DNA of 64,000 nucleotides from Macrocystis pyrifera (GCA_031763025.1 JASSKH010000010.1:868001-932000); one strand, 5' to 3'. Shown: positions 33,926 to 51,990, counted from the first letter of the stretch. Notes: generated from the sequence alone by a model not told the origin. Made by a program: numbers and translations.

Positions 33926-34501
33926 GGGATGATTGGCAAATAAGCACCAAGCACGTACGCAATATACACATATCCAACATAAAGGAACGGGAAAGAGGCA
34001 TGGAACAAGGGAAAAAAAGCGAGATCTTGAAGGGCGTGTGGGCCGTAGTTGCGTCACGTTGCAGCGTAGGTGAGTCAGTCGCGTTGTTGACGAATGCAAG
34101 TATTGAGAGGAGTGCGGCGCGCGGGACGTGGAGATATATACGCCCCTCCTCCTCTTTCCCTCCCGGCTACAGAGGTTGTTAGCACGTCGTGCGAATATTC
34201 GTCGCGCGCGCGTGGCTGCACACTATTTAGCGTACATGGCATGTATCACGTTTGTACGATAGGTGAACGTGTTATGATCTGGTTTATGCATAGTCTGTGC
34301 AATATGCAACTCTCGAGATAAAAGTCAAACACCGAGGGGGGTTCTCTGGTTTATCCACCAGGAAGTGATGGGACATTTACCCTAGATGGGCGCGTACAGA
34401 TAGTGTGGGTGAACTAACAAAATGATCTGTACCAGGTGCATGACGAACAGCATCGCAACTTCTGCCGCCGACGTGAAGCCGGCTACGATGGGAGCCCGGC
34501 G

Positions 34502-34598
34502 TTAGCCCCTTTAGTACCGCAGTCCCGATTTGGGGATAAACCAGTCTAATTCCAAGTCATATGTCCCCAAAACGGTACTGCGGTTCTAAAAGGGTTAA
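34502..34598. repeat. MITE-2 copy
   Basis: TTAGCCCCTTTAGTACCGCA on the left, CTGCGGTTCTAAAAGGGTTAA on the right; centre has CCAGTCTAATTCCAAG. Confidence 0.55.
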
Positions 34599-35130
34599 GA
34601 GCGCCCTTGGTGAGATCGTTCTTTCCCGCCAGTACTGCAAGCTAGATATTGCCCACACTACTACAGATAAGAGCAACAATGTGCAGTGAAGACCATTTGT
34701 CGGCTTGTGACGGGGTGCCCGCCACGGTAACTTGAGATTCATCACTATGGTTTATTCAGCCGCTCGCCCGCACCAATGAGTAGTATACCACCGGATGCCG
34801 AATATAGCAATCAAACCCAGGACAACACGACATGATGGGAAAGAGTATCCGATTACCGTGTATATATATACCAAGTATGCACCGGTGTATGCTACGCCAT
34901 GACCACACCGAGATGACTGGTTCGCGTAGCAAAATTGTTTCAGTAAAAAAAAAAACAGAACGAAGCAAACAGCGACGACCATGTAAAAGACCCTCCGCTC
35001 CTAGATTTAATGATTCGCTCACCTTTCATATGCTGTATGGCTCGTCGTGCACAACACGCGGGGGCGGGACATCCGTTAATGGGCATATATATACCAATAA
35101 ACACTGACATCTACAGATGACTTATTACTA

Positions 35131-35235
35131 TTACGGGGGTCCATAGTTACCGGGACCAAATTTTGTTAGTAAAAATACGTAAATATATAGGTTTTTATGT
35201 ATCCCATAGGTCCTGTTAACTATGGACCCCCGTAA
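35131..35235. repeat. MITE-1 copy 8
   Basis: Subfamily b, TTACGGGGGTCCATAGTTAC to TATGGACCCCCGTAA, flanked by TA. Confidence 0.65.
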
Positions 35236-38200
35236 TATATATATATATGCAACGCGTCGTGTGTTCTTCACATTAAACCGTTATTTTTGCCCCGTCAACA
35301 CGTCGCGCGCAGAGACAGCCAAGCTGTATCATCTGGGCGGGACGGGTGTCACCGACCTATATTATCCTTCACGAGAGGTCAGGAACTCCGTAGTGGAACG
35401 GGCGCTTTTGAAGCAGCACACGCAGCTTGCCATGATGACTCACGTGCATGCATATACATTAATTGGGGCATACATACGGGGCGCACACACGGAAAACAAA
35501 AACACCGACATCCCCACAACGCACCACATTTCGAGACTATGTGGCAGGGAGAGTTGTATACTCATTAACGCCATCATGGCCGAGACAGGGGGTGGTAGAA
35601 TAAAGCCAACGAAAACAAAACTTGGGGGACGGGGGATCGTTTTTTCGTACGTAGCTTGGTCCAGAAATCCCATCCCCCCGCCACTGGTTTGTTTTTCGTG
35701 ATGACCGATTAGGAGTGTGAGTGTGTTGATGTTTTGTCTCTTTATTATTATTATTATTATTATTATTTATTATTATTGTTTTGTCTTTTATTCATGCACC
35801 GTGCATGCCTATAACTGGTGCATAATAGAGCATGCATGACATTTAGGGCATAAAATACAACGCAGGACACCAACTATAAATTGAGAGATGTACTATTGTG
35901 TTGGCCCAGCCTGGGTTTCCTATTTGAGAAAGAGTGCGTTTTCTACAACCTTTTAGTATCACGGAGTTTTCGAATTTCTTTCGTTCACGCAGTTTTCCAT
36001 GTTTTTCCCAGCCTTTCGGTATTTGTATATATTATAGACACGAATAAAGCGAGCACTGCATGCTTTTTGTGCAAAGTTAACGAGCGTTGACGAACCAAGT
36101 ATCGGAAAGTGCGAGAACAGCAGCAATGCAGTACACAGCAGTAGCATCGACACGAGTAGGGTACGCAGGGTGAGGGTGGTATTGTATGTGCATTGGCAAA
36201 GTGTAGATATTAATATTAATAGTAGCACGGGGGGGTGTGACTGATGCCTTTCTTTGCGCGTTCAAGCAAACATAGACAGCACAGGTACAATAGTAGGTGG
36301 TCGTTGACTGGACCGGGTATTTTTTGTGTGCATATACAGAGTGCTGCTGCTGCTGTTGTTGTACGTAGGATGTATGTGCAGATTGCATGCAACACGAAGC
36401 CACTCGCACACACAAGGATGGCTGTCGGGCCTAGCAATACGTTCAAGTCTATTTCAAATCATGTCCCACACACAGATCGAGTATATCGTGATCTTATCTA
36501 CAATTATTATTTCGCTTGCCTTCCGACAATATAGCGTAGCTGCCGTTCCTGTTGTATATAAACCAAATATCCTCCCGTAAATCAGCAGTATCCCTCAAAC
36601 ACTTTTCTGCCTATTTATAGGTGGAGTAGATCCTACAACCTGACCTTGTGAGATGTGCAGGATCTGAGTTCATTTTGCGGGACAGAGGATCATTCCAGGC
36701 AATATATGTAGATCATGCAGGTTAAACGGCCCCCACCCCCAAAACGTTTGAGCTGGATCATACATACAGATCACGAATAATGTATCTACCATGGAAAGAT
36801 CTACACAAAATAATAATAGTTGTGCGGGTCGATGAACCGTCCGGAGTGCGAAACGCTCCACCAGGTGCATCGTTAATTACACGCTGCCACGAGCGTCGCT
36901 TTCACACAAAAAAGTGCGTGGAAGATCTGGTATTCCATCCGGCCGGGGTTTGTTCGCACGAGTTTTCCGACAATAACTGGCGGAACCTCAACCTTTGCGA
37001 CATTTGTCTAAATTTCGCAGATCGAACAAATTTCCATGAAAAAAAAAGTTTGATAGTGATGGCAAGTTTTGGGATGACGATGAGAAAGAGATAGAAGTCT
37101 ATCGCGACCATTAATAGTGTGACATTTTCCGCTGTGGACAACCCCCTCTATGTTTCATGTTTCTTGGAACGATTGTATAACGTCCTTAATTTTCTGTTTT
37201 TCATTTCAGCCAAGCTCATGTTCTTCAGTCAGCCTCAGGAACTACCGTTGTCACTGCTCGGGGATTTCGCGCATGGCGTCTCTCTCGCGTGCATATACTC
37301 CAACACCGAAAAGGCTTGGAACACGGAGAAAACAACGAATACTTCCATTCAAGTGAAGTGTCTCTTACAGCGCTACTACCGCGCAGTTGTCTGCACGTCT
37401 AGTTTTTTGGTCAGGACAAGCGAAAGCTTGTTCGAGGCGTTTGTTCGCTATCTCTCGCGTGCCGTTCGCCTGCATCGTCCGTAAGTGCACAAGAAAACAG
37501 TCGAGATGAGGTAAAAAACCTCCCGTGCCTTTTGCACCCCCTCAAGAGTACAAAACTTCCAACCCAAAATCATCTCACGCGTTCATTTTGAATCGGTCAG
37601 CAGATGACATGGCAGTAAGTACAAGGCCCATCCGATACGGGGAGTAGCCTTTAAAAAAAAGACTGGGATACAATTGTGCAGGAGTAAAGGATTACAAATG
37701 CTTTGGCCGTATACATGGCGTGTCACAAACAGGAGACATCCATCCACGCCTCAATAAAACCACGTGTCGTTGAAAAAAACTGGCACGGCGGGGGCTTCTT
37801 GGCGCTTGTGCGGCACAAATTGGCGAATCATGAATAGGATCCATCCGTCGATGCTTCACCCAACGCGATGTTCAAAAAAAACTGGCACGACGAACAGACA
37901 GAGGCGACCCATGACTCCGTTGGTGGTCTTGAGAAATTGATAAAATGATTCCGCACAGTCGCGTGGGTGATTCGAGAATCCTCCGGTGTAATCTAATTAA
38001 TACCGCCCCATCTATGACCCATTTTGAGCAAAACACACGCCAGGGGAGGTCAGCGTGCCTGGGAGAAACGATCTGAGAGTCTCGGAAAACACACCGAAGG
38101 CCTTTCGGGTCTAAAAAAAAAAAAAAAATTAACAACCACTAGCAAAACGCAGACAATATTCCCACTAGCAGCCAGATGACGCAAAGGTAAAAAACACACG

Positions 38201-38543
38201 CGGGATCAACCAAACGCGGAAACAAGCTGCCGTGCAGGCAGTAACAGGTCGCCATGAAACCTCAGAGGTCTCTCTTGGCCGCGGAGCTACTACACAGGCC
38301 ACACACACCCCCCCCCCCCCCCAAGCCTGTGCGCCTTTCCACAACTCCGCTGCATTTGAGGTCTAATCAATCGATGGAAGACACAGAAGCATGCGCTTGC
38401 TAGTTTCAGTTGCGTCATCATCCTTTCTTTCAATCGGCCCTGACTTTTTCCTCAACCAAAAATCCAAAAATGATTTTCTAAAACGACAACCCACCAATCG
38501 CGCGAGAGCGATTCGGGAGAAAAAAAAAAAAAAAACTCCCTTT

Positions 38544-44355
<5,812 letters not shown>

Positions 44356-44452
44356 GTTTATAATCTCGTCGGGTTGGGGGGAAAGAAAGGTTGGGGATAG
44401 CGAAGTGCAGCGATGCGCATGCAGAACGAACGCACGAGAAATGTCCGGGGAT

Positions 44453-44460
44453 GATTTATA
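44453..44460 (-). promoter_or_regulatory. Possible TATA box of the GAPDH gene
   Basis: Minus strand reads CGTATAAATCATCC, about 100 bp upstream of the start codon, in a region without repeats. Position and sequence suit a core promoter; the transcription start is not determined. Confidence 0.35.
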
Positions 44461-44841
44461 CGTTTTTCCGTTTTTCGGCATGCCTCCAATCGACAATGCG
44501 TGGAACTACTCATCGTGTACTCCCACCGAAATTTGCTGACGTCTGACGTGTGCATCATTTTGGGCTCTCTACGTACTGCTGCTGCTGCTGCTGCAGTCCT
44601 CTGCACACTCCGTACAGCAGTATCCCCGATGAGAGTATACATTTTTCAATACTTCCATCCAGGAGGTAGTTTTCGTAAACGTGGGTGGTACACAGACACA
44701 ACCTATAGGCTCTTATGACGACGAGTAGAGAGCAGCTAGCTGGCAAGTACGTACGTACGACACAACAACCAATTCCATGGAGGGATATACATACGGATGA
44801 CATGTATATATATACATGAGGAAATAAATTTGTTGCGTTTT

Positions 44842-44920
44842 CATCGTTGACATGAGATTCGGACTCACGACCAACGACCCACGTCCTGCCGTCGTCGCCA
44901 TACCCAATCTAAGCCTTCTT
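44842..44920 (-). repeat. tRNA-like sequence, weak
   Basis: Minus strand carries CGTGAGTCCGAATCTCATG, an arm close to a T-arm (loop TCCGAAT). No complete acceptor pairing seen. Probably a SINE head. Confidence 0.25.
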
Positions 44921-45641
44921 ATGACACGCACACATGATGAGGAATAGGAAGGGGGCCTACAACGAGCAGCCCATTGTAGATACTTTATGAGAGGCTCTCC
45001 TTGTAGGAATAGGCGGTGCTGCATCGAGGCTCTATACGCAAGAAAGAGTATATGCTGATGTATCTGTGTATGACACAGGGAAGAGAAAAGCGAACTCCCA
45101 AAACCCGCACCCACGCCATGCCCCCACCCCCCCACTCTCCTCCCCCCTCAACCCCCCACTCCCTACTTCCTACTGCTACTATTAATACTACAACTACTTT
45201 TATACAACTATTTTACATGCTATTATTTTATACGACGGCAGTCCCGCTGATGTTGTATACATCAAAACTATCGATGTACCAATTTTCTTATACGTGTACC
45301 ACAGGTATACCAGGTATTAGTACGAGACTACAAGACCAGAGTTTTTCGTACTCTTCTTGTTCGTCTACATTTTTCTACGAACACCGATCGATGTGCAGGG
45401 AAACAAACGCAAAGTACACCACAGAGGACTACTATTAATACTATAGTATTGTACGTACGTGCTGATACTGTACCTGGAACAGCTTTTTTAACATTGGAGG
45501 AGACACGTGTGACCTCAACATTCCTTGCGTGATACCACAACGCCTCTATATACTGAAAACTCTGCTTGGATACTGCGTCTGCTATCCACACTGCTGGTAT
45601 GTATAGGGAAAGAGGTCCACCCCCGGCCTGATGGCAATATG

Positions 45642-45690
45642 GGGGGGGGGGTGCCATCTCATGCATAGCCGTAGTCGTGCGCCCAATAAG
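45642..45690 (-). mobile_element. R2 tail fragment
   Basis: G-run, then TGCCATCTCATGCATAGCCG and TAGTCGTGCGCCCAATAA, then another G-run. Confidence 0.5.
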
Positions 45691-45701
45691 GGGGGGGGGG
45701 G

Positions 45702-45805
45702 GTGCCCATCTCATGCATAGCCGTAGTCGTGTGCCCATAAGCCCTCGCAACACCGCGATGCCTGGATGGAGCACGTCGGGTTTTCATCGAACAGGCAGAG
45801 CGGGG
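45702..45805 (-). mobile_element. R2 3' fragment
   Basis: A second, longer copy in the same orientation: CATGCATAGCCGTAGTCG, CCTCGCAACACCGCGATG, CGGGTTTTCATCGAACAGG, ending at AGCGGGGGG. Confidence 0.55.
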
Positions 45806-46150
45806 GGAAGACAGCACGGACGGCGTTGAAAGCCACATACCTACCTGCCTCGAGAACACGGTGTATATAGCTGATATAAGTCTGTGCTATAGAAGGGACA
45901 ACATAGCAACGACTGGTATTCTCAATGTACCTAAAGGTAAAAGCATATTTATTTTTGGAAGGGCGAGATGGCGTTATGGTAGTTTTGAGCATGGTTCACG
46001 GTCTCAGCGTATAGTACTCTTGTTCTCGGCGTTGTGATTGGGGGGGGGGCGGGGCGTACTCATTCGTTGCTTGCCTTAGTCATTAGACCACACTGACAAC
46101 GCATCCCTTTCGAGACGGAGCACCGTTCCTGCTCCTAATAATAGAGACAT

Positions 46151-46371
46151 TTTGTTCGTTTGGTCTCTTAAAATGACAGTTACGTACCTGTTGGCACCAT
46201 TGCCTATTGTTGACTATGTGACTCTTGACATCTGAGGTTGTCTTAAGTGGTGACGCACGAGGCTCACTTCTTCTCTGCCCCTACCTTGTGGGAGGCCAAT
46301 AATACATGACCTAAAACATGCATCCATAGACTGCCATGCAGTCTGGGCTACCGCTGCCTGAGGCTACGAAC
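46151..46371. mobile_element. 221-bp insertion in the LINE A tail
   Basis: It interrupts the LINE between ATAGAGACAT and ACATTTCCAAC, which are contiguous in other copies. ACAT flanks it on both sides (46147-46150, 46372-46375); inner ends have a short inverted match (GTTCG / CGAAC). Class unknown. Confidence 0.5.
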
Positions 46372-47380
46372 ACATTTCCAACATTTGGGCGCTCATTACG
46401 TCGCTCGCATAAAAAAAAAAAAGAACTTTTTGCTGATCTTATCCCCTTCCTGTCTCGCCGCCTGTGGCCACCATCTATCTCCTAGGATAGCGATCGTTTT
46501 CTCGCTGCTATCGAGTGTACCAAACTCCTCCAAGTCACATTCGTCTATTTCCCTCATCTCTTCTTCTAACACACCCCGTTCCTCTCCCTGTGCATTTCAC
46601 ATTCTCCTTCTGCGTGAGTTCACACCTGTGCATACTTTCTACTCCTCCCGGCTGCTGGTATACCTTTTTCTTCTTTCTGGCAGTAGGTCCACATCGCGTG
46701 CACGAAATCACAGTTTCAGCGTTTTCGCGAAGCCCATTAGGCCGTGCCAATACGTTTTCATTCCTATCACTTCCCTCAATTCCCCGTACATCTCCAAGTG
46801 CTTCTCCGATTCCACCTTGTTTCTCAGCGCTAGCCTTTCCCTTTTTTCTATCCTTTCTTCCAATTCTGTCTTGTACCTCCCGAACTTCTCTGCTAACATC
46901 ATATCTCTTCTGGGCTCCCTCCTATACCCTTTCATAATAATTTCTCAACTACGCCATCCCACCTTTTACCAGCTCGCCTTTGTGATACACTTTCCCATAC
47001 AACTATCTACCAACAATGGCCAGCAACCTCTTTCTGGCGTGTTCCTTACCAGTCCTTTGTATTGCTATTTCAACTTCCTCGTGTCTCTCTTTGTCTTGAG
47101 TGAGCACATTCCCAGTTCTGCTCATATTGTCATATTACTCGTCGAACTTGAGCATCTTAGTGTTTTCATAGCTGCTGTCATATGCACTGTTTCCAACTGT
47201 TTTACGAGTTTCGCGTTCCCTTCCCATACTTCTCCTGCGTATTTCTAGCTTTGGTACTATCACATTCATCAGGATACTTAATCCTAGTGTCAACGCGCGA
47301 GTCTGTTAGGATCGCATCCATCTTGCCTACTTGTGCCTAACCCTTTTTCCCATTACTTTTGCTATATGTGTATCCCAAGA

Positions 47381-47626
47381 TCAGTATTTTGATATCTCTA
47401 CGCCAAGGTATGTATACTGGTCAACGATCGTCAATCCATGTTCTCCCCACTTCCAACTGAAATTTACCGGGTTTACCTTATCTTCGTTACAAACAACTAC
47501 TGCGAATTTCTTGACGTTCGCCGTCACCCCCCGTGTGTATTCTAGCGCCTTCTCTATTTGTTTCTGCAATCCTTCGGGTGTTTTTGATATCCCCACGAAG
47601 TCACCCGCAAACATCAATCCCGACAC
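47381..47626 (-). pseudogene. LINE A reverse-transcriptase catalytic segment
   Basis: Reads SGLMFAGDFVGISKTPEGLQ, then KQIEKALEY, VKKFAVVVCNEDKV and IVDQYTYLGVEISKY. The FADD catalytic box has become FAGD by one base (GAT to GGT), removing a metal-binding Asp. Frame is lost on both sides. Confidence 0.75.
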
Positions 47627-48090
47627 CGTGTCTTCCCCTACCGTGACTCCCTGCCTTGCTGCCTCGACTGCTACTATCAGGTCGTCAATGTATAGTTATA
47701 AAATCAATAGATTTGGTGGTAACGTACATGCCTGTGCAACTTCTCGTAATCAACATGCTTCGATATTTCCTCGTCCAGCATCACCGCACTTCTTGCACAT
47801 TCCGTCATATTTTCATCATTCTCCACATCTTTCCTCTGATCCTTTTTTCCCACAGCTATTTCCACATTCAAGTTCTCCATACTGTGTCGTAGGCCTTCTG
47901 CACATCTAGAAAGATACAGTACACAGTTAGCCCCTAGTCTTTCCTACCTTGGATTTTCTTGCCGTGTGTACACATGGTCTACGGTTTGGCCTAAACCTTG
48001 TTTGCCCTTCGTTTATTTAGTCTTCCCTCTCCGTCGTCGTTCCCAATCTATCGTTCAGAATCGTACGAAAATTTTTGCCTTCTGTGCTTA

Positions 48091-48194
48091 TTACGGGGGT
48101 CCATAGTTAACGGGACCAAATTTTGTTAGTAAAAATAGGCAAATATATAGGTTTTATGTATGTCATAGGTCCTGTTAACTATGGACCCCCGTAA
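48091..48194. repeat. MITE-1 copy 10, inside LINE A
   Basis: Subfamily b, TTACGGGGGTCCATAGTTAA to GGACCCCCGTAA, TA on both sides. Confidence 0.7.
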
Positions 48195-48418
48195 TAGTAG
48201 CGTTTTCCCTCTATAGTTGCTCGGGTCAGCCTTATCTCCTTTCTTAAATAAGTTTACTACTGCTCCTTCTTTCCACCCCCTAAATGCGTACTCGTTTATC
48301 CATCTTCAGTTGTACAACATAATCATCATGGTAAGCATTCCTTCGCCCCTGTACTTCAGAAATGCGTTCACTATTTGGTCTGCCCCTGCTTCCCTTCTAT
48401 TCTCAAGTTTAGCTACAC

Positions 48419-48697
48419 TGTTATGGTACTGCTTCGAATAAGGCCGAAATGTCGGGAATTACCTGGGTTCAGGCGTTGGGATCGTCTCTGTAGTACTTGG
48501 GAGGCGTATCTTAGATGGAAAACTAGGGTTTTTCCAGCGAGGCACGAGCCTTGCTCTTAGTCTCTCATCGTACTCGAAAGGAATACAGCTGCTCTTGTTT
48601 TATCTCTAAGCATTCGACACACGAGAACACCAATGAGTACTTGCTCAATAGGCAAACCTAGCAAGGGATGCGCAAAGTCCCGACTCTGAACTTAACA
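48419..48697 (+). repeat. Left LTR of the TRIM element
   Basis: Shares blocks such as GTAGTACTTGGGAGGCGT, TTTTCCAGCGAGGCACGAGC and AATAGGCAAACCTAGCAAGG with the right LTR; tens of scattered differences indicate an old insertion. Confidence 0.75.
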
Positions 48698-48956
48698 AAT
48701 GGCGTCGGCGGCGGGACTAGGCAGCTCTTCATCCCAGTTGTTTTGGAGCTCGTTGACGATTTATTTCTGTCCCTTACAGCTAGGTCTTCTTCTTCTTTGT
48801 TTTGGCCGTCTCTTGTCGGCTTCGTAACCTTGCCCTTTAGAGTGTAGCAGTGGGTGTTGATGAGCCGCATCTTCGACTCATGTTCTAGTTCGTGGAATCG
48901 GGGTTCCCATGAATTCCCCATATTTCTGCATATACAGCTCATCAAAAGTGGGCTAG

Positions 48957-49237
48957 TGTTATGGTTTGCTTTGAATAAACTCGGAAGGCCGGTAATTACC
49001 TGGGTTCATGTTTTGGGATCGTATTTGTAGTACTTGGGAGGCGTTTCTTGGATGGAAAACCAGGGGTTTTCCAGCGAGGCACGAGCCTTGCTCTCAGTCT
49101 CTCATCGTGCTCGAAAGGAGTATAGCTGCTCTTCTTCTATCTCTATGCACTCAACACACGTGAGTATCAACGATAACCTACTGCCCAATAGGCAAACCTA
49201 GCAAGGGATGCGAAGTGTCCCGACTTTAATCTTAACA
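48957..49237 (+). repeat. Right LTR of the TRIM element
   Basis: Preceded by the purine-rich AAAAGTGGG, a possible polypurine tract; ends CTTAACA before the ACAC target duplicate. Confidence 0.75.
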
Positions 49238-49389
49238 ACACACTTCTTTAGTTATTCCCTTGTGATCTCTCTCTGTATCCCTTCCGAGCCATTGTCTTCC
49301 CCTTTCTGGCGTATCTAAGTTCGCCTCTGCTCACGCGATGATTTCCTTCTCGAATTCTGCGTTGAACGTTTCGTTGGCTGTGGGCATTC

Positions 49390-49487
49390 TTAACCCTTTT
49401 AGTACTGCAGTTCCGTTTTCGGGACAAAGCACTTGGAATTAGAGTGGTTTGTCCCCAAATCGGGACTGCGGTACTGAAGGGGTGAAG
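49390..49487. repeat. MITE-2 copy, inside LINE A
   Basis: TTAACCCTTTTAGTACTGCA to CTGCGGTACTGAAGGGGTGAA, with centre CACTTGGAATTAGAGTGG. Confidence 0.55.
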
Positions 49488-49541
49488 TCACGGCAGTGCT
49501 CTACTGGTACTACCCCTTTCCCGTTCGAGCTATTAATACTA

Positions 49542-49646
49542 TTATGGGGGTCCATAGTTAACGGGATCAAATTTTGTTAGTAAAAATAGGTAAATATATA
49601 GGTCTTTACGTACACCATAGGTCCTATTAACTGTGGACCCCCGTAA
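49542..49646. repeat. MITE-1 copy 11, inside LINE A
   Basis: Subfamily b, TTATGGGGGTCCATAG to GGACCCCCGTAA, TA on both sides. Confidence 0.7.
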
Positions 49647-50310
49647 TAACCATGTTACCGTTCTGTTCTCTTAAGGTGGCTATTCTCGTGTCTGCCTCCC
49701 CTACTTGTTTGCCCAGCAGCCCTTTCATCCCTACCCACATCTGCTTCATCACGCCCTCAAAGTCTCCATTGGTTTTAGTTACCACGCCTTTCCGTATCCC
49801 TTTCCTCCTCTTCTCTACCATACATGTTACTTTCTTTCTAGCTAGAGCATACTCCCCCCATCCTGTCGCACTGTACTTTTACTCGATGTAAATCTTGCGT
49901 GTGCCTTTCTCCTCACTCTTATAGCCTACGGTATTTTACTTCCTCATCCCACCAGTTTACTGCTCTGTTGCATACTGTCAGCTTCTTCCCTGTCACCTCA
50001 CTCGCTGTGGTCTTGACCAATTGCTCCCATCCTTCTATCATCCCAGCTCCTGCGTTATCTCTCTCCGTATCGTTCTTCGTTGTACCTATTATTTCCAACA
50101 TCTCTTTGAATCGCTCTGCATTTTTGGCCATCTCTTCTTGGAACTCTCCCCGTTTTTCTTTTACTTCTAGTTTATCTATTCTTCATCTGTACTATTTTCT
50201 ACCTCTCCTATGTTGATATCTCTTGTCTGCTGACTGTCTGTCCATATTAGACAGTTTGATCTGTGGTTTCTACGTCTGCTGCGCATACGTGTACTTCCGT
50301 TGCCTCACTA

Positions 50311-50418
50311 TTACGGGGGGTCCATAGTTAACAGGACCTATGGTGTACATAAAAAACCTATATATTTTGCCTATTTTTACTGACAAAATTTGGTCCCGTT
50401 AACTATGGACCCCCGTGA
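50311..50418. repeat. MITE-1 copy 12, inside LINE A
   Basis: Inserted in the opposite arm order to copy 11; ends TTACGGGGGGTCCATAG and GGACCCCCGTGA, TA on both sides. Confidence 0.7.
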
Positions 50419-50501
50419 TACTTCCATTTTCTACTACAACAAAGTCAAGGACAGCTTTCTCCTTTTTGAGTGTACTGTCTGGTCCATTCTGGCTCTGCCT
50501 T

Positions 50502-50699
50502 CTATACTTTGTCGTTCAACGTCTTCATCTCGGTGTGCTTGAGGAACGTCAACACCTCTTCCCCACCCCTATTATTTGTGACTTCCCCATTTTGTCCTAT
50601 GTTTTCGTTCGGGTTGCTCGCCTTCCAAATTCTTGATTTCAAATCTCCCACTATTAATAGTACTACTTCTCCTTGCCTTTTGTAATTACTGTGCATCAC
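50502..50699 (-). pseudogene. LINE A endonuclease fragment
   Basis: Reads RQGEVVLLIVGDLKSRIWKA, then SNPNENIGQNGEV and EEVLTFLKHTEMKTLND. VGDLKSRI matches the GDFNA motif of APE-type LINE endonucleases. Confidence 0.65.
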
Positions 50700-51764
50700 C
50701 TTCTACTCCTCCAAACTTCCTCTGTTTGTATTTCGCCGTACTTTTCGACTCTGGGGGCTTGTAGATGTTTCTCAATGAGTAACATTTTGCTCCCCGCTCG
50801 CCTGGTATCTTTTTATCCATACGCTTTTGCCGAAACTGATGTCTTTGATCTCATCTATTATTGTGTCACACAAATAATCTTTGACCAGGCACCCTACTCC
50901 CGCCCCCCCATTCTTTCTATTTTGTCCCTCCCCCTTTTTCCTATCCATGCGTGTTCTCCAACTTTGCATCCTATGTCCTCCCCTTTTTTCTCTCACGATC
51001 TATAGGGCGCGCTGACTTTGCGTGTTCGGCGATTTCTACCCTTTTGCGCCCTTCCGTGGCGAATCCACACACGTCCCATGATTCTATTCTCAGCGTCTTT
51101 TTCGTTTCACTATTAATTCTATTCTTGTCTGTTGTTTCTTCTCCGTTGTCGCTACGAGTAATTCTGTTCTCTCTTCTTGGAGTCTTCCGTCCGTTTCTGT
51201 TTCTGTTTTTTTTTCTGCTTTCTCTGCGCCCCTACGCTTCTCCCACATTCCTTCTCCAGTCGCTTATTTTTTTATGCCTCCCCTTGCCTCCGTTTGCCCT
51301 AGGACTACGTCATGGTCTCGTTATTCCATTAGCTATACATACTCTCCATCCTGATATTCTAACCCATGCCGACACTTTTTCTGTCTCTATCTTCTGCCAC
51401 TCCATGCTCGCTTTCGACTCGAAAGTGTTCTCCCTCCCGTTCTACTTTTCCTGTCGCAAAAGCAGTACAGTCCTACTTCGTCGCACTTCCTCTTGAACTC
51501 AATCCTCGTCATGTCGCCAGGAGCTCCAAATATCAGCACTACTAGTACTTTACCCTGCCAATCTTTCTTTCTCCACCCACCCTGCCTTACCGTCTCTCTC
51601 CTAATCTCTTCCGAGAAGATTTCCAGCTTGTGTGTGTTCATACTTTTGCAGTGGGAAGTGTTTAAGATGCTGGGAGTTCTCAATCCTAGCACTCGTTGAG
51701 GATCTGATGTATTTCAGTCTCTTGCCGGCGCACCGCACTGAATAGTGTCTCCAACACGGGCTCG

Positions 51765-51990
51765 TGCAATAAGGATTACCCTGGGCTGGATAATCGATCG
51801 GTCTTTTACCTCTGTGGCTCAGTAGGTGACACCTTCACACTTGACGTCGTCGAGGACACGGGTTCGAATCTCACTTCGAACGTTTCTTCTATAGAAGTGC
51901 TTGCGCGTGCGTCCCTCAAAAAATATAGCTCCCTGGTTCCCCAGGTCATTGAAACGAAGCGGGGTAGGCCATCATCAGCATGGGGCCGTA
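51765..51990 (+). mobile_element. tRNA-derived SINE, family T2, copy 1
   Basis: Leader CTGGGCTGGATAATCGATCG, then TGTGGCTCAGTAGGTGACAC (A box) and CGGGTTCGAATCTCACTTCG (B box), the two pol III promoter boxes in tRNA spacing. The body runs to a G9 run at 52027. Confidence 0.55.

Larger units (their letters stand above)
26550..38543. other. Intergenic region between the TIR-like gene and GAPDH
   Basis: About 12 kb holding MITEs, one long R2 element, a bare LINE tail and G-rich blocks, all listed separately, plus a (TTA)n run at 35743-35777. Open frames here lack codon bias, splice signals and recognisable motifs. Confidence 0.4.
48419..49237. mobile_element. TRIM-type LTR element inside LINE A
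   Basis: Two direct repeats (48419-48697, 279 bp; 48957-49237, 281 bp), each starting TGTTATGG and ending CTTAACA, that is TG...CA with TGTTA/TAACA inverted ends. The 259-bp interior begins AATGGCGTCGGCGGCGGGAC, which could pair with a tRNA 3' end (primer site). The element is flanked by ACAC on both sides (48415-48418 and 49238-49241). No gag or pol fits in the interior, so it is non-autonomous. Strand not assigned; the primer-site candidate suggests plus. Confidence 0.75.
46057..51720 (-). mobile_element. LINE A: degenerate non-LTR retrotransposon with nested insertions
   Basis: Sense strand is minus. In order: an N-terminal part (51692-51387); an APE-type endonuclease with VGDLKSRI in place of the usual GDFNAxI (50700-50500) and GVGCLVKDYLCD upstream; a linker (NWWDEEVKYRR, 50131-49919); reverse transcriptase (catalytic box MFAGDF, 47620-47600, then QYTYLGVEISK); the C-terminal part (46937-46535); and a 3' tail ending GAGTACG-poly(C) at 46057. 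Many stops and frameshifts, so inactive. After removing inserted elements about 4.2 kb remains. Exact 5' end is not visible. Confidence 0.8.

Noticed and set aside
46385-47248. 287-residue plus-strand open frame rich in Phe, Ser and Leu.
   Set aside because: It is the antisense of LINE A coding sequence.
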